Assembly (NCBI RefSeq): GCF_022012445.1
Contig: NZ_JAKLTS010000009.1
Location: 62,001-126,000, forward strand
Source: Massilia sp. TS11
GTDB taxonomy: Bacteria > Pseudomonadota > Gammaproteobacteria > Burkholderiales > Burkholderiaceae_D
Direction: 5' to 3'
Length of the DNA stretch: 64,000 bases
In this document: piece by piece, positions 28,187 to 36,194 of the stretch
How the letters are laid out: every line of letters starts with the position of its first letter
Position numbering within the stretch: position 1 is the stretch's first letter
Notes under the pieces: model-generated
What the model was told of the DNA's origin: nothing
The model's database searches: none
What the model saw: only the letters and a program-made list of their open reading frames with translations
Made by a program: the position numbers and the translations under genes

Positions 28187-28546
28187 GGGGGCGACCTGGT
28201 TTCGACGTGGGTTGCAAAGCAGCGCAGGGCATACCGAGGGCTGGTGACCTCGTAAATCCATCCAGAAACAAACTAACTGCAAACGATTCTTCGTACGCAC
28301 TGGCAGCTTAATGCAGCCAGCTCCACAACACTTCGTCCCTGGGGTGTGCCGGCAACGGTGGTGGAGTCATTTACAGGGACTCGGCTTGAATCGCGCTACT
28401 TGAAACAAGCTTAAATCTAAGGTGGCTCGCCTTTGGAAAGCGTGCACGTTCGCGTTCCAGGGGTTAAATCAAAAGACAGTGCTAAGTATGTAGAACTGTC
28501 TGTCGAGGGCTTGCGGACGAGGGTTCAATTCCCTCCGCCTCCACCA
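28187..28546 (+). ncRNA. ssrA: Transfer-messenger RNA (tmRNA), one-piece form
   Basis: 360 bases. The 5' end GGGGGCG pairs with CGCCTCC before the 3' ACCA to form the acceptor stem; GGTTCAATTCC is the T-loop. The tag reading frame runs from GCA at 28279 to TAA at 28309-28311 and encodes ANDSSYALAA. tmRNA frees stalled ribosomes and tags the products for proteolysis. It is not split or permuted. Its 3' end is the entry point of the mobile region that follows; the T-arm sequence 28511-28531 is repeated at 35920-35940. Confidence 0.98.
28511..28531 (+). repeat. Attachment-site core in ssrA (proximal copy)
   Basis: TTGCGGACGAGGGTTCAATT plus C, the T-arm of the tmRNA. 20 of its 21 bases recur at 35920-35940 in the same direction. 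The ssrA 3' end is a known target for tyrosine-recombinase elements. The pair is read as attL and attR of the island between them. Confidence 0.6.
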
Positions 28547-28553
28547 ATATTGA

Positions 28554-28584
28554 AACCCCAACCGTTCTCGGTTGGGGTTTTTTC
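28554..28584 (+). terminator. Rho-independent terminator of ssrA
   Basis: AACCCCAACC, loop GTTCTC, GGTTGGGGTTTTTTCTT: a 10-bp stem with a strong U-tract eight bases after the CCA end. Confidence 0.93.
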
Positions 28585-28585
28585 T

Positions 28586-28895
28586 TGTCTGTTTGCGCCA
28601 GCTCCCGAGTGTTGTTGGGGGTTCCTGCGGAAGCCTGCGGACTTCGTCGCCCGCCAGAACTGGCCGTTCCCGGCCACATTTCACTCTCTCCTGGCCATTC
28701 CTCGCTCCGACCTCGCTCCCTGAAACTGGCCCGAAGTCCGCAAAGGCCGCCAGTCACACCCATACAGATCAAAGAGTTACGCGCGGACGAATCAAGCGGT
28801 TGGATTGCAGCATTGGCTACCGGAGGGAACACGAGCACCTCCATGGGAGTCAATCGCACTTGCATTTTGTCAGAAACTCGCATACATTTTCGTAC
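28586..28895. other. Non-coding segment between ssrA and abiEi with a long inverted repeat
   Basis: 310 bases without a supportable gene. GCGGACTTCG (28637-28646) and CGAAGTCCGC (28732-28741) are a perfect 10-base inverted repeat; inside it GCCAG and CTGGC extend the pairing, giving an imperfect hairpin of about 105 bases. The right end (28860-28888) holds a promoter for abiEi. Confidence 0.5.
28860..28888 (+). promoter_or_regulatory. Promoter of abiEi, probably giving a leaderless mRNA
   Basis: TTGCAT (28860-28865), a 17-base spacer and TACATT (28883-28888) form a fair sigma-70 promoter. Its expected start point is at or next to the ATG at 28896, and no Shine-Dalgarno precedes that ATG. Confidence 0.45.
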
Positions 28896-29516
28896 ATGAA
28901 CACGACGACCAAGACCGCCGAGCTGATTCGCCAGCGCATCGAGGCGATGCCGATCGGGGAGCCTTTCACCCCGACAGCATTCCTGGAGTGCGGCACGCGT
29001 GCGTCCGTCGATCAGACCCTCTCCCGCCTCGTCAAGGCAGGGTCGATCGAGCGTGTGACGCGCGGCGTCTTTGTGCGTCCCGAGGTAAGCCGTTTCGTTG
29101 GCAAGGTGATGCCAGAGCCTCTTAAGGTGGCCGAGACCGTTGCAAAGACCACTGGTGCCGTCGTCCAGGTTCATGGCGCTGAAGCGGCGCGTCGGCTCGA
29201 ACTGACCACGCAGGTCCCGACCCAGTCTGTATTCGTGACATCCGGCCCGTCGAAGCGCATCCGCGTGGGCAAGATGGAGATCCGTCTGCAGCACGTCTGC
29301 CAACGCAAGTTGGCCCTGGCAGGACGACCCGCCGGGCTCGCGCTTGCGGCGATGTGGTATCTCGGCAAGAAGGAAGTGACGCCGGCTCTCGTCGAGAAGA
29401 TTCGGCGCAAGCTGGGATCGAGCGAATTCGAGGTGCTGAAATCAGCCACCAGCTCAATGCCCGCGTGGATGAGCGACGCCATCTTCCGCAACGAGCGGAC
29501 GGCCGTTCATGCCTGA
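28896..29516 (+). CDS. abiEi: AbiEi-type antitoxin (DUF6088), type IV toxin-antitoxin
   Basis: 206 residues. An N-terminal winged helix (FTPTAFLECGTRASVDQTLS then RLVKAGSIERVTRGVFVRPE) and a C-terminal domain of the kind seen in AbiEi/DUF6088 proteins. In the known AbiE system the antitoxin represses its own promoter and offsets the toxin without direct binding. Its 3' end overlaps the toxin gene by 8 bases. The start MNTTTKTAELIRQRIEAMP has no Shine-Dalgarno and sits directly downstream of a promoter. It appears intact. Confidence 0.85.
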   Translation: MNTTTKTAELIRQRIEAMPIGEPFTPTAFLECGTRASVDQTLSRLVKAGSIERVTRGVFVRPEVSRFVGKVMPEPLKVAETVAKTTGAVVQVHGAEAARRLELTTQVPTQSVFVTSGPSKRIRVGKMEIRLQHVCQRKLALAGRPAGLALAAMWYLGKKEVTPALVEKIRRKLGSSEFEVLKSATSSMPAWMSDAIFRNERTAVHA

Positions 29517-30525
29517 GTCCTTCCTGCACCTGAAAGCTCAAGAGCAGTCCCAAATCTATCGGGCACTGGCCCCGCAACTTGCCCGCACGCCCGTCGTACT
29601 GGAAAAGGATGTCTGGGTCTGCTGGGTGCTGCAGACCCTCTTCACCATGCCCGACCGACTGCCGATGGCCTTCAAGGGCGGCACCTCACTCTCCAAGGTA
29701 TTCGGCGCCATTGCCCGCTTCTCCGAGGACGTGGACATCACGCTCGACTACCGTGGCTTGGACGGTGCCTTCGACCCGTTTGCCGAAGGCGTCTCACGCA
29801 ATCGGCTGAAGAAATTCAGCGAGGATCTCAAGTCCTTCGTGCGCGACCATGCCCACGGTGTCGTGGCGCCGCACTTCCAGAAAATGCTGGCGGAGGAGTT
29901 CGATGCCCAAGCGTTCCAGCTTGAAGTCAGCGATGACGGCGAGCAGATGCGGATGCACTACCCGAGCGTGCTGGAGGTACCGGGAGACTATGTGGGCAAC
30001 AGCGTCCTGATCGAGTTCGGTGGCCGCAACATCACCGAACCGAACGAGGAGCATGAGGTACGGCCCGATATCGCGGAACATATCGCTGAACTCGATTTCC
30101 CTCGATCGACGGTCAGTGTGTTGTCTCCGGCACGTACCTTCTGGGAAAAAGCGACGCTGATGCACGTCGAGTGTCAGCGCGACGAGTTCCGCACAGGCGC
30201 CGAACGCCTGTCACGCCACTGGTACGACCTGGCCATGCTGGCCGATCTTGCCCATGGGCAAGCCGCTGTGGCCGATCGTGCTCTGCTCGCCGATGTCGTC
30301 AAGCACAAGAAGGCCTTCTACAACGCGAGCTACGCCAACTATGACGCATGCTTGGCCGGGCAGCTCAGACTCATTCCGGAAGATGCCGCACTGGCCGCGC
30401 TGCGCGATGACTTCCAGCGCATGATCGGTGCGGGCATGTTCATCGGCGAGCCCCCCGCTTTTGATACCATCGTCGACCGTCTGCGTGCGCTAGAAGCAGC
30501 AATCAATGGGAGCGGCAATGGTTGA
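29509..30525 (+). CDS. abiEii: AbiEii-type nucleotidyltransferase toxin
   Basis: 338 residues. The nucleotidyltransferase core is clear: FKGGTSLSKVFGAIARFSED with GGTS at 57-60 and the metal-binding Asp74-x-Asp76 in SEDVDITLD. A conserved segment with SRHWYDLAMLADLAHG follows. AbiEii toxins transfer nucleotides to tRNA acceptor ends or otherwise block growth, causing abortive infection. It overlaps abiEi by 8 bases and its end overlaps the next frame. All core motifs are present, so the pair may be functional even though the island around it is ruined. Confidence 0.88.
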   Translation: MPESFLHLKAQEQSQIYRALAPQLARTPVVLEKDVWVCWVLQTLFTMPDRLPMAFKGGTSLSKVFGAIARFSEDVDITLDYRGLDGAFDPFAEGVSRNRLKKFSEDLKSFVRDHAHGVVAPHFQKMLAEEFDAQAFQLEVSDDGEQMRMHYPSVLEVPGDYVGNSVLIEFGGRNITEPNEEHEVRPDIAEHIAELDFPRSTVSVLSPARTFWEKATLMHVECQRDEFRTGAERLSRHWYDLAMLADLAHGQAAVADRALLADVVKHKKAFYNASYANYDACLAGQLRLIPEDAALAALRDDFQRMIGAGMFIGEPPAFDTIVDRLRALEAAINGSGNG

Positions 30526-30925
30526 AGCTGGCATCGCTGTTAAGGCTCTGCTGCAAGGCGCCACGCCGGAGCGCAAACAAGAAATTGAGGACCTATGGGA
30601 TCACTATGCACCCAAGGTCCGCGTAGTCGAAGACGCTCGAGGCGTGAACATCAGCGCCGGCAAGGGGCGCATCCAGTTTGACCACAAGACACTCGAGGCA
30701 ATCTGGCTGCTCGGCTTCAACGGGTGGAGATCTATCGAGACGTACTCTCCAGCGATCATTCTGGCCGGCATCACTGGTGGGGCCCTTGAAGACATACTGC
30801 GCGCGGATGACGAGCTTGCTGCTTTCGCGATGGATTACAAGTCTCGTTCAAATTCCGCTCGATCTATCATCGAAGAGCAAAGCTCTGTTTACACCACTTG
30901 GCCGCAAGATGTGTCGCGCCCCCAC
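30518..30925 (+). pseudogene. 5' fragment of a possible Lit-like phage-exclusion gene
   Basis: About 135 residues from ATG 30518 (GGGAG upstream), starting MVEAGIAVKALLQGATPERK. The part IQFDHKTLEAIWLLGFNGWR then the end WPQDVSRP recalls the N-terminal half of Lit-like (peptidase U49) exclusion proteins, whose HExxH zinc site lies further C-terminal. That part is missing: after SRP the frame runs into phage-like DNA, continuing as nonsense to a stop at 31204. The family assignment is tentative. Third gene of the AbiE operon, overlapping abiEii by 8 bases. Confidence 0.5.
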
Positions 30926-31136
30926 ACCACCGGCCAGCCCCGCCAACGGCGACCGCTACATCGTGCCTGCGGCAGCTACGGGCGTGTGGGCAGGCAAAAC
31001 CAACCAGATCGCCGTGCGCATCGCCGATGCCTGGGAGTACCACGTGCCCAAGATTGGCTGGCTTTGCTACATCGAGGACGAGGCCAAGCTCTCGGCCTAC
31101 AAGTCCACCGGCTGGAGCGCAGGCCTCGCCATCTGA
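30909..31136 (+). pseudogene. Phage DUF2793 protein, C-terminal fragment
   Basis: A 75-residue open frame beginning MCRAPTPPASPANGDRYIV, in a different frame from the gene it interrupts. The pattern PASPANGDRYIVPAAATGVW, then IGWLCYIEDEAKLSAYKSTG, is that of DUF2793 phage tail-associated proteins, of which only the end is present. No ribosome site. It was left between the truncated gene at 30518 and hrgA by rearrangement. Confidence 0.65.
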
Positions 31137-31139
31137 ATT

Positions 31140-31946
31140 TCCATCTTTGTACCCACCGGAAATCAGAACCTGGCTTTCAGATGGATTCTCAACATCCAGT
31201 TTGATCAGGCCAATGTCGTGAGCCGCAAACAGCATGCGCAGCTCTTTCAATGTGTCCTGGCCCTCGATCTCGGCAGCCACCAGGTAACCGAAGTTGGACC
31301 ACGAGGAATTCGAAACAGACTGGAAGAAGCACTCACGGACATTCGACCGGTTGATCAGCAGCTTCACTTCGAATGACCACAGCTTGGTGCGCTTGTCCGA
31401 ATACTGATTGACGCAATCCTTGACCTCTTGGTGCCAGTCGGCCCCCAGGTCCTCCATGCCGACCAGATCCGGATAGAGTCAGCGGTTGCCGTTGGGCCCA
31501 CGTTTGTTCGACGAGCGCTTCTCATCAATGCGCTTTGAGTACACGCCGAACTCGGCCCAGAGATAGCTGCTTAGCAATGGGTACAAGCCATGTTCCCCGA
31601 TCTTTGCATCATCTTTGCCGACCGGAGCAGCGACGCCGACGTTTTCCGCTGCTGCGACCTCAGCGCTGTCTGATTTCTCCGAGATGTAGTATTTGCGAGG
31701 GCGGCCCTCGGTAGTCTTGAGGCTGGGATGCTTCTTCTGCAAGCGCGGGCGCTGTGAGCCAATTTCCGCCACCAACTGCTGCAGAAGGTCCGCGTCCGTC
31801 TCCAGCGCCTGGCTGCTGGCCTTCTTGGCGCTACATTCATCCGGAAAGGTCGCGACAAGCCACTCGGCAATTTGTCGAGCGGAGAATTTCTCTTCAGGAT
31901 GCGCGGTCAAGAAGTCTACGACCGCCTTGCCAAGGTTAAGAGCCAT
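31140..31946 (-). pseudogene. hrgA-like gene (COG2958), stop codon inside and 3' end lost
   Basis: From ATG 31946 (AAAGGAA upstream) the protein starts MALNLGKAVVDFLTAHPEEK with a HARE-HTH-like winged helix, then YLWAEFGVYSKRIDEKR. An in-frame TGA at 31479-31481 splits RGPNGNR from LYPDLVGMEDLGADWHQEVK; relatives appear to have Trp there (TGG). The frame continues through KLWSFEVKLLINRSNVRECF to VENPSESQVLIS and then meets the DUF2793 fragment. HrgA proteins occur with restriction and other defence genes; their activity is unknown. It follows brxL by 18 bases, as in an operon. Confidence 0.75.
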
Positions 31947-31964
31947 AGTGTTGTTCCTTTGGGT

Positions 31965-32924
31965 TCACTCGGCCATGGCCTTCAGCAACGCGTCTCGGGC
32001 GTCGGAGTAGAACTGGATGTCGATCTTGGTCGCCATGTCATCGGACAAGTCGACCAACTGGCGCCGACACGCCACCGGCATGAGCAATGAGGTCGCGCCT
32101 TTCTCAACGGCGATCTCAGCGATCGTGACCGCGTTGTGGACTGGTTCGATGGAGCCGCCGAGGTTGATCTCGCCAACGATGATCAAGCCGCCGCGAACGC
32201 TTCGCTTCAAGAGCGACGTGCATAAGGCCACCAACGAGGCCACGCCCAGCTTCGCGCCTGACTTGGCAGCGTCAAACGCCCGAAGCTGCACAGTAAACTC
32301 GTGCTGTCTGGGATCTTTGTCACCAACCAACTGCGTGGATCTGGCGTACAGATTCTTCTCGGCGAAGCCAATGCTCTCGCGGAACGCTGGAGGAATGGGT
32401 TTGTTGAGCACCTTCAAGCCATTCCCCGGGCCTTCATTGACCTCAATGCGGTAAAGCCCCGAGTTTTCTTCGCCACCACCGGGGCTAATGGACCACACCT
32501 GACCTGGCTCTAGCGGATCGCCGCCGATGCTATTTTCGCTTTGCAGCTCCGGCGTAGAAACGAACTTCTCGACCCCGTCCGCGCCCATGATGTAGCTGAA
32601 GTGAGTGTTCCTAAACTCTGCGGCACCAACTCTCTTCTGTTGCTCTTTGACTCGGCGCCGAACTTCCATGGCGATGCGAACAGCCCACTCCAGGTCTTCG
32701 TCCGGCACAGCGGCATCCGAGCTGGGATAGAGCAGTTTGAGCAAACCGCTGACTGTCTTGTTAATCGCATTCGTATCGCGGCCAGACAAGGCACCGCCAA
32801 AGAACACGCGGTTTTGCAATTCGCTCACGCGGCTCTGATTGCGAAGCTGGCTCCAGCACTCGGACAGGAAGTCGCTGACTAGGCCGAAGTGGTTGGTCAC
32901 CAAGTCCTTGTTGATCTTGGGCAC
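31965..32924 (-). pseudogene. brxL: BREX brxL, C-terminal half only
   Basis: About 320 residues from VPKINKDLVTNHFGLVSDFL to the natural stop. The segment NAINKTVSGLLKLLYP, the EVRRRVKEQQKRVGAAEF stretch and the Lon-like end (LGGSIEPVHNAVTIAEIAVE, FYSDARDALLKAMAE) match BrxL, the AAA+/Lon-type protein of BREX phage defence. The whole AAA+ ATPase half is missing: upstream of 32924 the DNA becomes the antisense of jetC. An ATG at 33047 continues the frame, but its first 41 residues are only the jetC complement. Not functional as BrxL. Confidence 0.75.
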
Positions 32925-32926
32925 GT

Positions 32927-34870
32927 CCCTTTGTTGGCGAACTCGTTGAGGTAAAGCCTGACGAGGCCGAATGGCAGGGGGCCATCGAGCGCGTACTGCA
33001 CGGGTTTGCGCTCTCACTCCTGGTAGACGAGCGCCAGTATTCGGCATTGGCCAATCACATCAACACCACCCACCTTGGGCAGCGCTTGGTGTATTACCGG
33101 ACTGGCCGCCCGGAGACGTGGCAGGCCAAGCCCATTGGTGCCAATTCGCTCGTCCTCAAGCTGAACGTCAAGGATGGTACGTATGCCGATTGGCTCCAGG
33201 CCGAATTACGGCAACGCTTCGATTACTCGTGCGTCGACTCTATTCAGTCCTTCAGGAGCGCAGATCGCGCCATCACCCGTGAAGGCCAGGCCAAGCACAG
33301 CAAAACCCGGCACGAAAAAGACGACCGTAGAAGTGTCGGCGACCGACGAAACTGGGTGCTCGGATTCGATAACCGGGAGAAGCTCGGGCTCTTTCAAGCT
33401 CAGGCGCAGGATCTGGCTGACACCATTTCTCGCCTCGGCGGGGAGATCGACAAACTCTCCGACCAAGACAAGAATCGTGCGACCCGAGCGATGCAGTGCC
33501 AAACCCTGGTGAACCTCCAGTGGCAAGAAATCGATCTGCTCCCATTGCTGGATCGTATTTCCACAATCGAGCGACAGATCCGCGAAGCGCGGGAAGGCAA
33601 TACAGCTCTACTGCAAATCAGTCAACGGATCGACAAGCAAAAGCACCTGGTTGAGCAGGCTGACAAAGATCTCCGCGAAGCCAAGGTCGCGCATGACTCA
33701 GTTCTCAAACAGATCAAAGATAGCACTCAAAAGCTCGAGTCCCTCCTGCAAGATGCTTCCAGAGTTTCATTGACCCCCCACCAGATAAAGGGGCTCGACG
33801 AACGATTCATCAAACAGTCAGACGTGGTCAGGCTCGAAAGCCTCGACAAGGTAACAACGGCTGTTGAGAGAGGGCTCAACACGGAAATCAGTGAGATCAA
33901 AGATGAGATCACCGATTGCGAGAAAGAAATAGAAGCACGCTTTGCCGATTTCAAAAGGCAATGGCCGATGGACGCGGGCGACATGGACACGAGTCTTGCC
34001 AGCGCGCCAGACTTCTTCGCCAAACTGGTTCGGCTGGAGACGGATGGTCTGCCCGCCTATGAGCAGCGGTTCTTTGAATTGCTGCAGAATCAAAGTCACC
34101 AGAATCTGGCGGCGCTTTCCACCTACCTGAACGATGCGCGTAAAGCCATCCTTGAGCGAATGGATCTGGTCAACGATAGCCTTGGCCAGGTGCCGTTTAA
34201 CCAAAGCGCCAATCAACGCACCTATCTACACATCGATGCCAGCGACCGGCAGCTTGTCGACGTCAAGGAGTTCAAGCAGGAGATCCACCAGGCGCTGAGC
34301 CATGCATGGACGGAGGATCGCGAGTTTGCCGAGGCACGGTTTCTAGCCTTGCGACGACTTGTTGATCGACTTGCCAGTCAGGACCCAGAGCAAAAGCGCT
34401 GGCGTGAGACAGTGCTCGATGTTCGACAGCATGTTGAGTTCATCGGACGAGAAATCGATGAAAGCGGTGTCGAGGTCGAGATTTACCGCAGCGGAGCAGG
34501 CAAATCTGGCGGCCAACGGCAGAAGCTAGCCACCACGTGCTTGGCTGCAGCCCTGAGATATCAACTGGGCGGGAACGACCACGGTGTGCCGATGTATGCG
34601 CCCGTCGTGCTAGATGAAGCCTTCGATAAGGCGGATAACGAGTTCACCGCTTTGGCGATGAACATCTTTACCAATTTCGGATTCCAGATGGTGGTCGCTA
34701 CACCGTTGAAGTCCGTCATGACCCTTGAGCCATTCATCGGTGGCGCCTGTTTCGTGGATATCAGCGATCGGCGAGTCTCAGGCGTCTTGCTGATCGAGTA
34801 CGACGGTGATCGTCAGCGGTTGAAGCTACCCGAGCACGCACGAGAGGAGGCTAGCGTTGAAGCTTCCTGA
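32927..34870 (+). pseudogene. jetC: Wadjet jetC (SMC-like ATPase), 5' part missing
   Basis: An open frame of 647 codons from PFVGELVEVKPDEAEWQGAI. It continues through HINTTHLGQRLVYYRTGRPE and a long coiled coil to the SMC head: signature YRSGAGKSGGQRQKLATTC and Walker B VVLDEAFDKADNEF. JetC (MukB-like) extrudes DNA loops in the Wadjet plasmid-defence complex. The N-terminal head with Walker A and part of the coil are gone, and jetA and jetB are absent. No good start codon is near the junction (first is TTG 33047). It overlaps the next gene by 14 bases. Confidence 0.8.
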
Positions 34871-35897
34871 AGATGTTCGGCAACTTCTTGCCCGTCGCTT
34901 TCAAAGCAAGCACCGCGAGTGGTTGATCGGTGATCCGGGCGAGGTCCAATGGCCGCTGGAAGTTCCGCTCGGCATTCCGACGGAGCAGGCTGCACTGAGA
35001 CAAGTCGACGGCGTTCGTGCTTGGGTGAGCGCATGGCAAGGCTGGCAAGGGGTCGGCACCCTATCCTGGTGTGAGCGGCGGTGGAAGGCGCTTGGTGCCC
35101 AGCGACTGCCAGAGAAACTAGCGTTGCGCGGTCCCGAAGACGTTGCCATGTGGATTGGTGAATCCGCACTGTGGGAGCGCGCCCAGTCTCGCTACCGGGC
35201 GCTCATTGCCCGCTGGCCGGTACTGGCGCAGCAGTTGCCGAGATACTTTGATGTCCTCGCAGACTACAGCGATGCCGATTTCCGTCGACTGGCAGAGATG
35301 CTGGCTTGGATCAATAGCAATCCGAAATCGAATCTCTACCCACGACAAATTCCGGTTGCCGGTGCCGACAGCAAATGGCTGGATTCTAGAAAAGGCATCA
35401 TCTCTGACTTAATTGGAACGCTCCAGGGTGACCCAACAGGAGAGCGCGACTTCTTCTGGCGCTGCGGCTTGAGGGCACAGCCGCAGTTAATGCGCATGCG
35501 CGTTCTAGACCCGGATCTAAGAGCCCATTTTGGCGGTCTTGGCGATATCTCTGCGCCTTGTGAGGAGGTCGCGAGTATTGGTATACGACCAAAGAATGTC
35601 TTCGTTGTTGAGAACCTTCAAACTGGCCTGGACTTCCTGCTCCTGTTCAGCGACGCAGGCCGTGTGGTCGTCGAGGTTGACGGATCTCAGCACTTCGCCG
35701 AAGACGGGAAGCCATCCCTCGCCAGGTACGCGGACATGGTGGCGGCCGATCGTGACCTCCGGCTCGCTGGGTACGAGGTCTATCGTTTCGGGGCCAACGA
35801 GCTCACCGGCCACGGGTCGGCTGAACGGATCGAAGCATTCTTCCGGCGCTTACTACGGAAGCACGCAGTCCTTCCCGGAGCCTGTTCGGCTGAGTGA
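34857..35897 (+). CDS. Chimera: Wadjet JetD N-terminal part fused to a DUF559-like nuclease core
   Basis: 346 residues from TTG 34857, well supported by AGGAGG six bases before it. Residues 1 to about 190 are the JetD DUF3322 domain and 190-257 the first part of DUF2220 (WIEA-like segment DSKWLDSRKGII, then NVFVVENLQTG). There JetD should enter its Toprim-like nuclease; instead residues 258-346 read DFLLLFSDAGRVVVEVDGSQ and RYADMVAADRDLRLAGYEVY, a DUF559/Vsr-like PD-(D/E)XK core with Asp259, Glu273, Asp275 and His279. The join is in frame with no stop. Whether it is made or active is unknown; with JetA-C lost it could only act alone. Confidence 0.75.
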   Translation: MKLPEDVRQLLARRFQSKHREWLIGDPGEVQWPLEVPLGIPTEQAALRQVDGVRAWVSAWQGWQGVGTLSWCERRWKALGAQRLPEKLALRGPEDVAMWIGESALWERAQSRYRALIARWPVLAQQLPRYFDVLADYSDADFRRLAEMLAWINSNPKSNLYPRQIPVAGADSKWLDSRKGIISDLIGTLQGDPTGERDFFWRCGLRAQPQLMRMRVLDPDLRAHFGGLGDISAPCEEVASIGIRPKNVFVVENLQTGLDFLLLFSDAGRVVVEVDGSQHFAEDGKPSLARYADMVAADRDLRLAGYEVYRFGANELTGHGSAERIEAFFRRLLRKHAVLPGACSAE

Positions 35898-35919
35898 AAC
35901 CATACCAACTGATCCGGAT

Positions 35920-35940
35920 TTGCGGACGCGGGTTCAATTC
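35920..35940 (+). repeat. Attachment-site core (distal copy of the ssrA T-arm)
   Basis: TTGCGGACGCGGGTTCAATT plus C: one mismatch in 21 to ssrA 28511-28531, same orientation, 7.4 kb away. The flanks do not match the rest of tmRNA, so it is an attachment-site copy and not a second ssrA. It lies 23 bases after the chimera stop. Confidence 0.6.
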
Positions 35941-36115
35941 TTGGAATTGGAATCGAACTGGCGGCTGGTTACCTGCACACGGTTGATGCCAATGGGCAGT
36001 CGGAACTGGTAGGATTGCGGGCATCAAGGGTTGGATTCTGCACCTTTCCGCAGCAGTTTTAAGCGGTTGTAAGGCGCTGAGTTACTGAGGTTTGGCGCAG
36101 GGTCCCACCCCACCA

Positions 36116-36193
36116 CCACCAATTCATCCGAATGGATTCAACGCCGTCCTCGTGACGGCGTTTTTCTTTGATCTCCCTCTAGGAATGCGTCCG
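36116..36193 (+). repeat. 78-bp direct repeat, copy 1 (with terminator)
   Basis: Starts with CCACCAATTCATCCG and ends AGGAATGCGTCCG. It differs from 37954-38031 at two positions. It contains an intrinsic terminator (AACGCCGTC...GACGGCGTTTTTC, about 36140-36168). A CCA-type start followed by a terminator looks like the 3' end of a tRNA gene, the usual attachment site of P4-type integrases. A ruined integrase begins two bases after it. Confidence 0.85.
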
Positions 36194-36194
36194 G

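Noticed and set aside
28469-28684. Open frame antisense to ssrA containing RRRELNPRPQALDRQ
   Set aside because: This is the well-known false protein made by translating the reverse of tRNA or tmRNA 3' ends.
31140-31946. TGA read as Trp (recoding) in hrgA
   Set aside because: All other genes in the window use TGA as stop, and the 3' end of hrgA is lost as well, so decay is the simpler view.
32925-33047. N-terminal extension of the brxL remnant from ATG 33047
   Set aside because: Its 41 residues are the exact complement of the conserved jetC coding sequence.
35911-35960. Second tmRNA or tRNA gene
   Set aside because: Only 21 bases of the T-arm match; neither acceptor stem nor tag frame is present.
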